A DNA stretch of 18,006 nt, from the NCBI GenBank assembly GCA_910592005.1, contig CAJVPP010001765.1:1-18006 (forward strand), given 5' to 3'. The notes under the pieces were generated by a model, which was given only the letters and a program-made list of their open reading frames with translations, did not search any database and was not told the origin of the DNA. The position numbers were made by a program, and so were the translations under genes. Source of the stretch: Funneliformis mosseae (Eukaryota > Glomeromycota > Glomeromycetes > Glomerales > Glomeraceae). Below, piece after piece: positions 1-8,485 of the stretch (position 1 is the first letter of the stretch; each line of letters opens with the position of its first letter).

Positions 1-81
1 AGCTCTAAAGAAATCTGAAAATTCGTTCCTTTTCATTGAAAAGGAACTTTTCAGCTTTAAAAAAGTTGAATTCATATCCAA

Positions 82-250
82 CAGATCAGATCTGAATCTG
101 AATCTGAATCTGACAGATCAGATCTGAATCTGAATCTGAATTTGACGGATCTGATCTGATCTAAATCCAAATCCAAATTAGATCCAAATCTGACAGATCC
201 AATCTGAATCTGATCCGTTAGATTTGGATTGGATTCAGATCAATCCGAAT
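82..250. repeat. GAATCT/GATC simple-sequence block
   Basis: The block begins with two 32-bp units in tandem (82-113 and 114-145) that differ at one base. Each is built from CAGATCAGATCT followed by repeated GAATCT. The repeat then degrades into related words (GATCTGATCTGATC, AAATCCAAATCC, GATTTGGATTGGATTC), including stretches that are reverse complements of earlier ones, so the block as a whole could fold on itself. No coding frame is evident. Blocks of this GAATCT type are, to my knowledge, common in Glomeromycotina genomes. Confidence 0.8.
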
Positions 251-392
251 CTGTGCGAAACACTATTAAAGAGTCCTTTATATCAAATAAAACAGATATT
301 TTATTATGATGAAAAGTAAGTATAATATTTAATTATTTATTATAATAATATATTAATTAATTTATTAATTTATAAATATTATTATAAAGCTT

Positions 393-655
393 TATGAAGA
401 TGAATATCTAAATCTTTTTAAAATGGCTAAAGATTACTTAGCTATTTCAAGTTAATATAGCTATTGATTGTATTATTTTATAATTTATAATTACTCATAT
501 AAATTTATTATTTTTTTAGCTACTAGTATATTAATAGAAAGAATATTTTCAGGTGAAATAGATTTGATAGCTTAGAAAAGATGCAGTTTAAAAGGTAAAA
601 CAATTAATAAATGTATGTGTCTTAAAGAATAGTTAAATTCAGATTTAATTAATTA
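393..655 (+). mobile_element. hAT transposase C-terminal remnant (pseudogene)
   Basis: This is the dead 3' end of a hAT-superfamily transposase. Reading from 393 gives YEDEYLNLFKMAKDYLAIS. A probable intron follows (donor GTTAAT near 451, acceptor TTTTTTAG near 520), then TTSILIERIFSGEIDLIA, a stop, KRCSLKGKTINKCMCLKE, a stop, and LNSDLIN. The order AKDYLAI, then xTSxxxERxFS, then the KR-x-L and CLK-x-L motifs is the hAT C-terminal dimerisation region, in which the second serine-proline pair is usually followed by SER. Two in-frame TAG codons break it; the second falls where family members usually have tryptophan. No upstream catalytic part was found in the window, so the element is 5'-truncated or too decayed to read. 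Confidence 0.7.
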
Positions 656-1496
656 AAGATTATTATAAAGAAAGAAAATTTTTTATTTTAAAAAATAATT
701 TAGTTTAATTTTTATTTTAATATAAATAGATTAAGAAAACTTAGTATTTTTAAGTTTTATAAAAGTTTTTATATCTAATTTTATTTTTTTTTTTAAGAAT
801 ATTTTAACTTTTTATAATATTCTTTTTGTAAATTAAAAATAAAGATTATTTCATTTATCTATATAAATTTAGTATTATAATATTAATAAAATTAAATATT
901 TTCACTAAAATAAAGAAATAGTACTGATTACTTTTTTTAAAAAAATTTTCTAGAAGTGAAATCCTTCAAGAAAATCATTTCAGAAATGAAATCCTTTATG
1001 AAATTTATTCTAAAAGTGAATGATTATACAAAATGTTACCTGATTTGCATTTAATAATTACGATATAATAATTAATAGTATATTATATATATTTATATTA
1101 AGAAAAATAAAACAACAATCTCTAATAATATATTATCAAAAGTTTTCTTTAAATATTCCTTTTATTTACTTTAAAAAATTCTTTTGAAAAAAACTCTTTT
1201 ATATATAGTTTTTATAAATGCTTTTTGTAAGTAATAAAATTTAACTTTATGTTAAAGATGTTTAATAACCTTTTGAATTTTTGATCTTTTTTTTATATAT
1301 ATTGAATTTTTTTCTAAAGTTATTTTTACTATTCAAAACATTTAAAATTAATTTTATATAAAAATAAAATGTTTTATTAAAATTTAATAAAAATTATAAT
1401 TATATTGATAAAAATATTTAAAATAAATGAAAAGTCAATTTGTAAAATTCTTTATTTAATATTTAACGTTATCACTATAAAATTCTTCAACTCAAG
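656..1496. other. AT-rich intergenic DNA with a 30-bp-satellite fragment
   Basis: This is very AT-rich sequence with no credible open frame on either strand. It may include the decayed 3' flank of the hAT remnant, but no terminal inverted repeat could be recognised. The only structured part is a 2.5-unit fragment of the 30-bp satellite at about 943-1022, listed separately. Confidence 0.6.
943..1022. repeat. Isolated fragment of the 30-bp satellite
   Basis: About two and a half diverged 30-bp units of the GTGAAATCCTTCAAGAAAAT type lie here. They are the same family and orientation as the larger array starting near 6250, over 5 kb away. This shows that the satellite is dispersed and not confined to one array. 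Confidence 0.75.
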
Positions 1497-1850
1497 ATGA
1501 TTACGTTATTAAGTCTTTACTCAAAATTTCTAACTGCAGCTTATTGTGGTCAAGATATTAGGATCCATCTAACTTTTAACTTTACTAAATTTATGCGTTA
1601 GACTTAAATAAATTTATCAAGTATGAAGACTTAAAAGACGAGATTATGAATAATTTTAATTAAAGAATTCAGATAACAAATTCAATTACAAATAATGTGT
1701 AGGGATATGTCAGACTATATAAAGATATAAAGAGGTAGAAAGATATAAGTTTTAAATGATTTCTTTATTAATATTAAAACTCATATTCACAAGTGAGTTT
1801 ACAAATCTGCAAAAGAGTTAATTTACAACATAAGCAAAAAGTCTATCTAT
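1497..1850 (+). pseudogene. Decayed coding fragment, possibly class 3 lipase-like
   Basis: From the ATG at 1497 the frame reads MITLLSLYSKFLTAAYCGQD. After a frame change it continues KFIKYEDLKDEIMNNFN, a stop, RIQITNSITNNV, a stop, and GYVRLYKDIKR. A third piece near 1755-1850 reads FFINIKTHIHK, a stop, then VYKSAKELIYNI. The order of YSKF-x3-AAYC, an N-V-stop-GYV strand and a VHKG-F/VYKS-like block recalls the N-terminal half of fungal class 3 lipases. The serine-nucleophile motif (GxSxG) is not visible. The protein-like composition is seen directly; the lipase call is a weak inference, and the fragment could belong to another dispersed family. Confidence 0.3.
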
Positions 1851-2040
1851 TTATATAAAATTTCTTTTGTCATGGCTAATTAATTACTATACTATAAACT
1901 AAATAATTTAGCAAAATAAAATATAAATAAAATAAATATATTGAGAATAATAAAATACGTAAAATAATAAAAATATAAAAATAATAATAAAATTTAGAAT
2001 ATTAGAAATATGTATAACACTAAATATTCTTAGACTTCAT

Positions 2041-5000
2041 TTAATTCGTAAAATTAGGATTATCATTAGTATTTAGAAAATTTTTAGAATTACGTAGATC
2101 TTCTGTATTTTCAGAATTTGCAGAATTCTTAGTATTTTCAGAATTTTGGATTAAAAGATCATTATACTGCGTTATCCACGTAACTTCATTATGACTGATC
2201 AATTACTTCGTTAATAATATTAATATAAAAATTAATAAATTCAAAAAAAAATTTTATGTGACTTTATATTCTTGCATATTTCTATGACATTGCTCATTTA
2301 CCATCTCAGTTTTCTGAAAATTTTGCCATTTCTTAAATATGTAATTAAATCAGTAAAATTAACTTTTATTTTTTTCTCTTGCTTTTTTTTTGTTAAGCAA
2401 TAGTATCAGTTTCTATATTGTATTTTTACTGTCTAATTATAATTCTAGTTTTTGATTTTTTAATATCTTGTTTATAAATGTCATGTAATCTTTCTTTTCC
2501 AATATCATAATATTCAAAAAGTTTTTTAAATCCCTATTCATTATTTTACAAAGTTCCTTTGAATAAATCATGATCAAATGAATTTTAATAAATAAAAGCT
2601 ACATATAATTCATCTTCTAATTTTCACATTGTTTCTTTCCTTGATTTCATATTATGGTCATTTTGTACGAAAAGTGTATCACTAACATATTCACTTAATA
2701 ATAAGTTAATTCTTTCTTATTCAGATTGAATAGAAAAAATTCTTGATTTTAAATCTTTTTAATTTCCTAAAACTCTTTTAATATTTGTTTAATATATTTT
2801 ATTTTAAAAGATTTAAGTGCTTTGTCAAATGCGAAAAAATATCTAAGATGAGTCAAATTAACTGAACATATGTGATCTAAAGTATTTTTAAACTACTATC
2901 ACTTTTAACATAAGAAAGAAAATGAGTTGTAGATTAAGCATAATTACTTTTTCCAACGATTGAAAAAGTGGCATAAATGTTGCCAAATTTTCTATTTGTA
3001 TATCATGGTTACTGAACTTAATTTCTAATTTGTATCTAACCTAAAATCCCATCTAGTAAAAATAAGATACCAGACTTTTAAAACATTATTTTGCTCATAA
3101 AAAATATCTTGTATTATTACATGTTTATTTTAACATATAGAGTAATAGCAATTTCAAATTAATTTTAATATACGACAAGTAGCTAGATAGTCAACTACCT
3201 TTCTAATTTATTAAAATAAGAAACTTTGAGAACTGCTATAAGTTTAAAAATCCTATAACTAGAAAAAATTGCAATTAAATTTGTACATATACTTTTATTA
3301 GTATATCATGCTTAAGTAAAGGTTGTATTTCTAGATAAGTTTCATGTAAAGAAATAAGTTATTGAAATATACTCTCATCTGCAATAAGATTAATATGACC
3401 TAAACTATCTATGCTTACATCATTAAAGTACATTTTTGCTGCATTGTGAACATTTTCATTATTGCAAGAATTATCATCCAGTTCTAATATTCTAACATTT
3501 GGTGATGATATATTGCATCTCATATCAGTAATTTTTCTGAATTCTGTACACATATTAGTAACATCAAAATTTCTGTTATGATCTTTTATAAGAAGGTAAA
3601 ATATTTTTTCAAATTACTGAAACTAATCTTTTATAAGAGAGGAGATGCCTACTTGGAATTCAAAATTTGTATTACTATCTGTTCTTGAAACAATTTCTGA
3701 TAAAAGTTTTAGCAAAGTAAATTAAAAAATCATTCTTAGTGTTGCATATGCTATTCGTTAAACTATATCAAAAATATTGTCATAATAAAATATTTTTTCC
3801 TTAAAGTCAATATTATCTATAACACATATATTTCATATATTATTACTACGTAAAATCCTTTTATTATAATTATTTTTCAATTGTCTTTCTTTTTCTAATT
3901 GCTTTTTATAATGTGCTATATAAGAAATCACATTAGCCATACATAATATATCATATAAAGTTGAATGTAAATGTGACTTTTGGTATAAACTACTCATAAC
4001 ATATGTCAATCAAATATTAATTCTGAGAAATGTTACTATAAGTATAACGGAAATTATAAAAGCTGAAATCTTAACTGCTTGCGTGTTATCAAATTCTTTA
4101 TATTCTTATTTTCGTTGCTTTTGTTTTTTTTTATAACTTTTTACTTATTATATTGGATAAGTATTAAGAATCCTTTAAAGATTTTATGTATTACATTTAG
4201 AAAACCACTCCGATATTCATCAAATATTAATGGCAATTCAAGTTTCTTTTTTTTCTTTTATTTCAGAACAAGATCTCCAAATTACTAATCCAAGCGCTTC
4301 TCTAAATTTATTAGAATGTTTTATAATTAAATTATAATATCATTCTACATCACATAATTTTTTAATATTTACTTTTTTTAATTGTAAAACTATCTTTATT
4401 ACCATATAGCTGGAAAATTGTCTTTTTTGTAGCAATATTTGAGATTTATCAAGTTTACATTCCTTTGAAACTTCTGCCTTTCTTTCAAAAAAATTAACAA
4501 TGGTTTTCAAAAGTTTCTTAAGTAAAATATCTTTAGTTAATTAGTTTGAATTAGTTGCTATATCTTGCATTCATTTACTAATAAGATCTAGTGATTTAGA
4601 AGTATCATTTTTATGAAACTCATTACAGGTAAAAGATTTTGCTCCTCTGCCTTTTCGCTGGAAAAAATAACATCCTTCAATTTTAAAATAAGATGAACAA
4701 ATATATCAAGATCAGACTGTATAGTTTGAAATTTGACAAAGTTTATTTTCTATAAATACTGGATATTCTTTTAAGCCAGAGTATAGAACTTGCACATTAT
4801 GTTTTATAACCTTTTAGAAATAATATTTACAACTACCTCTACTAATAAAATACTTATTATTACCACAAAAAAGATATTAACATAGGTGTATTTAGCTCTT
4901 ATTAATAAAAACAGTGCCTTTTAAGCTATGTTTATAAGCACTATTCTGATCTCAATTAAAATGAGATGAGCACACTCTAAGTAAATGTAAAGACTCTTGC

Positions 5001-5550
5001 CCATTTGCATTGACACATGTTTCTACTGTATTATAATCTAATTCTATACTTTTATTAATTATTTGATTAAATAATATGTATTATTTGTACATTGTTGTAT
5101 TATACTATCAATAATATCAATGATTACATATTGATTTTTTATATTTCCACCATTACCATTTAACTCATAATCAATGTTTTCATTATCATCTGCTGATGAG
5201 ATTCAAATTGATTCTACCTCTGATTGTATATTAATATCAGATCTAAACTAATTCATATGTACTTCTTCTTTTTCAAAATTGGTAACCATTGAAGTTACAT
5301 ATTTCTTTGCATAATTTATTACAAATTTGTCAAGGCAAAAGTCATGTGTTTTGTGATTATTATTGTTTTTAGTTGTATTAGTGGTAGGAGTTTCTGAGTG
5401 ATTAGAAAAAGTATTTACATTGCTGTACTCTCTATTATCCAAAATCTCGTACTCCTTATCAGGATTATTAAACTTAACATCAGTTTTATCAACATCTTTT
5501 TCCTCAAAAATTTAGGATGATTTTTCAGGATTGGCAATTACATAATTCAT
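2041..5550 (-). pseudogene. Decayed ~1,170-codon gene of an unrecognised, probably dispersed family
   Basis: One long protein can be followed from an ATG at 5550 (MNYVIANPEKSS) to a TAA at 2041-2043, interrupted by more than 20 in-frame stops and several frameshifts (near 5060, 4255, 4080, 2940 and 2700). Readable parts in order are: an acidic, Asn-rich N-terminal region; two Cys/His-type blocks, RVCSSHFN (about 4956-4976) and YICSSYFKIEGCYF (about 4665-4705), each C-x2-[HY]-F; a long helical, Lys-rich region; CVIDNIDFKEKIF (about 3787-3828); LHETYLEIQPLLKHD (about 3305-3350); FFAFDKAL (about 2817-2840); LLSEYVSD and MKSRKETM (about 2627-2690); and a 50-residue Asn/Ser-rich tail ending NPNFTN, perhaps after an intron. 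The DNID block followed by a conserved-looking helical region makes me think of fungal transposase-like families such as DUF6589, but this could not be checked. No terminal repeats or target duplication were recognised. It lies in a region of other repeat debris and is clearly non-functional. Confidence 0.65.
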
Positions 5551-6249
5551 TTTTTTTGTGAATATTGTATATCAAGTATCTTTAAAAATAATATATTTAA
5601 TGAAGATAAGTATTAAAGGTATAATAAAGGTAATATTTTTATTATCTATAATTACTATATAATTAACAATAACACTTATAGCGTTAAATAGGATATATAT
5701 AAACTTGTAAGTTGAAATAAACTTTGGTAAGAGTATTATTTGTATTAAATGTAACTTCAAAATTTTTATTCTAAAGTTAGTTATGAACTATTATTATTTA
5801 TTTTTGACAGATAATTTGTTAACATTAAAATTTCTTTTTATATTATTAAATGAATTTTATGTATTGATAGTAAATAATTTGTTTATAATTAAATTAAAAA
5901 GGTAATAGATATTGATATATTATAAATAATATATTTGATAATGTAAAAAAAATAACGAAAAATAACGAAAATTTAGCATATATATTATACAAGCCACTTA
6001 GATTAAAATGGATTAAGTTATAGTAGTTCTTTAAATGTATAGTTTTAACAAGTATAAACTACATGATAAGGCCTTTTGTTTTTGTTATTATAATTCACAA
6101 AAAAAGATTGTTTATAGAAAAGAAATGTAGATTTGAATCAGAAAAATAATTCTCTATAAATATAAAAATGTAAAAATCGAAAGTATCAATGCTTATAGTA
6201 AATGCAATTGTTCCCATCAATAGGAAACATATTACGTGATTGTAAAATA
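5551..6249. other. AT-rich intergenic DNA, no gene seen
   Basis: The sequence is AT-rich. A short hydrophobic open frame on the minus strand (5572-5760) has the Ile/Leu/Lys/Asn composition expected of random AT-rich DNA and no recognisable motif. A small direct repeat of AAATAACG sits near 5950. Confidence 0.6.
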
Positions 6250-6480
6250 TTTTAAAGAAATCATTTTGGAAATGAAATTCTTCAAGAAAATCACTCTGAA
6301 AGTGAAATCCTTCAAGAAAATTATTTCAGAAGCAAAATCCTTTAAGGAAATCACTCTGAAAATAAAACCTTTCAAGAAAATCATTTTGGATATGAAATCC
6401 TTCAAGAAAAATATTCTAGAAGTGAATTTTTTAAGAAAATTACTCTAGAAGTGAAATCCTTTATGAAAATTACTTTGAAA
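6250..6480. repeat. 30-bp satellite array, form A
   Basis: About seven to eight diverged tandem units of 30 bp lie here. The consensus is close to GTGAAATCCTTCAAGAAAAT followed by CATTCTGGAA. Because 30 is a multiple of three, an open frame on the plus strand (6236-6448) translates as a 10-residue repeat of the type MKSFKKIILE / VKSFKKITLK. One unit near 6420-6450 has lost a base, which breaks the frame. No start context, homologue or other coding sign is present, so I treat the peptide as a by-product of the satellite. Form B follows directly. Confidence 0.85.
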
Positions 6481-6483
6481 TAA

Positions 6484-6835
6484 TTCTCTTAAAGGGAATC
6501 ATTTCAGAAACATTCTTCTTAAAGGGAATATATTTTGAAAATATTTCTCTTAAAGAGAATCATTCTGGAAGCATTTCTCTTAAAGAAAATCATTCTAAAA
6601 ACATTTCTCTCAAAAGAAATCATTCTGGAAATATTTTTCTCAAAAAGAATCATTCTGAAAATATTTCTCTTAAAGTGAATTGTTTCAGAAATATTCTTCT
6701 TAAAGAGAATCATCTGAAAACTTTTCTCTTGATGAAAATCATTTTGGAAACATTTCTCTTAAGAATTATTTGAAAATGTTTCTCTTAAAGAGAATTGTTC
6801 TGAGAACACTTTCTTAATGAGAAACATTTTTTTCG
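6484..6835. repeat. 30-bp satellite array, form B
   Basis: About eleven to twelve diverged 30-bp units lie here, consensus close to AATCATTCTGGAAACATTTC then TCTTAAAGAG. It shares the core AATCATTCTGGAAA with form A, in the same orientation, but the other half differs. The junction of adjacent B units contains a near-perfect palindrome, TTCTCTTAAAGAGAA, so each repeat can form a small hairpin. A minus-strand open frame (6519-6713) again shows a 10-residue period (MILFKRN-type) and is a by-product of the repeat length. Confidence 0.85.
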
Positions 6836-6869
6836 ATAATTTTTCATTTTTAAATATAAATGTAAACTG

Positions 6870-6985
6870 AATGAGCTAGCTTACAAGTCAGATTAGCTTA
6901 GTTTAGCTTGTTAATTAATCTTCACAAGTCAAGCTAAGCTGAGTTGAAAAAAGTAACTCAGCTTAAGCTGATAACAATTCAAGCC
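6870..6985. repeat. AGCTT/AAGCT low-complexity block
   Basis: The words AGCTTAG, AAGCTAAGCTGAG, CAAGTCAAGCTAAG and CTCAGCTTAAGCTGA recur in both orientations. The block therefore has self-complementary potential, like the GAATCT block at the left end. It has no coding content and follows directly after the form B satellite and its short AT-rich tail. Confidence 0.65.
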
Positions 6986-6989
6986 AAAC

Positions 6990-7924
6990 TGATTTATGTA
7001 AAGCTTTAATATTTGCACATCAAATGAATTTGTGAATTGATAATATTTTAAAGAATCATCAAGTATAAATGATACAGCTGAAAAGTTATTAGTTTAATCA
7101 CTTATTTTAATTGATCAAAAGTATGCTTAGACAGCTTCAAAAGGAATATATAATCAATCCGTTATCATTTGATCCACCTCTATTACTTAACAATACATTT
7201 AGAAAACAAGCAAAATAATACCGAAATAAAAATCCAAGGAAGGAATATTAGGAACGTTAATGATAAAATATTATCATTGGAAGATTTAGTTAGATTATTT
7301 TTAACATGATTGCTTATGATCCAGGTTCGCTTCGAGTTGAGCAATTTCCACAATACCTCTTTTAAAACCAATTATTCATTCTATGACGAATCTCGAAAAT
7401 AATAATGAAACAATGGAAAACATCATCCACAAATAAGCCATTTACTTTGGAGGTGATAACTCAAGCATTCGCAAACAATGATCGAATGACAATAAAGAGA
7501 CAATTCTTAATTTTAGCAAACTTATAAAAAACATGGAGGGATGTTATCTGATATTTCACATGTTAGGATGATGGTAACAATTCTTTTAATGAAATGATTA
7601 AATCCTTTTTTCTAATATAAATAAAAAATAATAATAATTAATGTAATGTTTATTCATTTTAAACATAACTAAGACGAAGTTCTTCCTAAAATAACAATTA
7701 AAAACGTCTAACTAATGAAATAATTAGGACTATAATTTTCTTGTTATAATATACTAATTGTTTGCCTACTAATAGTTTACAAAATGAAACAATTTTTCGA
7801 ATACTAATCTTGGACTAGTAAAATACATAACGATCTTGTCGATCAAATTATACATAAAATGATAATAATATACACTTCACATGATTTTGATTTAATAGTA
7901 TTTGAAAACCCCCAATGAATTCGT
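6990..7924. other. Intergenic DNA with only short open frames
   Basis: No recognised gene. A 62-residue minus-strand frame (7183-7371) has a lysine/asparagine-rich first half and a hydrophobic second half (IFLPWIFISVLFCLF). On the plus strand, about 7408-7530, a 40-codon frame starting MKQWKTSSTNKPF has a more protein-like composition than its surroundings, but it is short and has no known motif. Either could be a decayed exon; neither can be supported as a gene. Confidence 0.5.
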
Positions 7925-8150
7925 TTAGTGATTATTGTAAAGCACACCATATATTACAGAGCTATATTATTGCATTCACAGGATCCGTATCAGACGTGGG
8001 CAACGACATATGGTTCCAAGATATGTATACCTTCACTTTCGCTTACATCTATCTGATCTACAAAACACACGAGCAGCCATAGTAACAAATAGTTTACACA
8101 GGAGGACACGCAAGCTAAACTTGTGCATTCTGTTGTAATAATAAGAATAT
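7925..8150. other. Unexplained GC-richer patch
   Basis: The composition changes sharply: 7981-8040 is about 45% G+C by hand count, while the surrounding non-coding DNA is strongly AT-rich. Two plus-strand frames are open across it. One reads GSVSDVGNDIWFQDMYTF and ends at a TAG near 8080; the other reads MVPRYVYLHFRLHLSDLQNT and runs to about 8136. A possible splice acceptor (TTGCATTCACAG) ends at 7981, after which a third frame begins DPYQTWATTYG. None is recognised. It could be a decayed exon, a non-coding RNA or inserted foreign DNA. Confidence 0.4.
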
Positions 8151-8485
8151 TAATGATGCTACGCGATATTCTCTTTCAAAGTCGGTTTAAGCTATTCCGT
8201 TTTATTACTTAATAGATTTGCTTAATATCGAGTTTATTAGGAATGACTAGTAATGATAGGTTTTATGATTGAATATTGTTGTTTGATTGATCAGAAAGAT
8301 TATGTGATTAGACAAAACAATATACTTCAATAATAAAAATAACCTAGCATATACACTTATTATGTAATGATTTTTTTAATTAAATTTTTAAATGTAAGTT
8401 TTTTTTTTAAAAAAAAATAAAGGAAATAAAAAAAAACGAAATCTATCTATAGGTCAAAAATACCATCTATACTACCAAAGTATTC
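8151..8485. other. 3' flank of the cyclin C gene
   Basis: AT-rich DNA that includes the expected 3' untranslated region of the minus-strand cyclin C gene. Poly-T/poly-A runs near 8398-8435 lie just downstream of its stop codon. No further gene seen. Confidence 0.5.

Noticed and set aside
4079..4288. Plus-strand hydrophobic frame with poly-Phe runs
   Set aside because: It lies antisense to the dead minus-strand gene, and its Phe runs come from poly-A stretches in that gene.
2041..5550. A reassigned stop codon (alternative genetic code) to explain the many in-frame stops
   Set aside because: All three stop codons occur inside the dead gene, frameshifts are present too, and the three intact genes nearby use TAA and TGA as normal stops.
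5572..5760. Hydrophobic minus-strand frame as a small membrane protein
   Set aside because: Ile/Leu/Phe/Lys-only composition is what AT-rich random sequence gives; no motif, no neighbours supporting it.
6236..6448. Plus-strand frame with a 10-residue repeat (KSFKKI type) as a repeat-protein gene
   Set aside because: It is fully explained by a 30-bp satellite whose length is a multiple of three. One unit lacks a base and there is no conserved start or non-repeat domain.
6519..6713. Minus-strand frame with a 10-residue period (MILFKRN type)
   Set aside because: Same satellite, form B. The frame is a by-product of the repeat period and has no independent coding evidence.
6484..6835. CRISPR array (regular ~30-bp repeats)
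   Set aside because: Repeats are contiguous with no unique spacers, are diverged, and sit in a eukaryotic nuclear context.
6250..6835. The two satellite forms as an inverted (head-to-head) pair
   Set aside because: A same-orientation alignment is better: 14 contiguous identical bases and about 21 of 30 overall, against about 17 of 30 when inverted.
7183..7371. Minus-strand 62-residue frame as a small membrane protein gene
   Set aside because: No recognised family, no upstream or downstream exon that fits, and mixed composition; kept only as a remark on the intergenic region.
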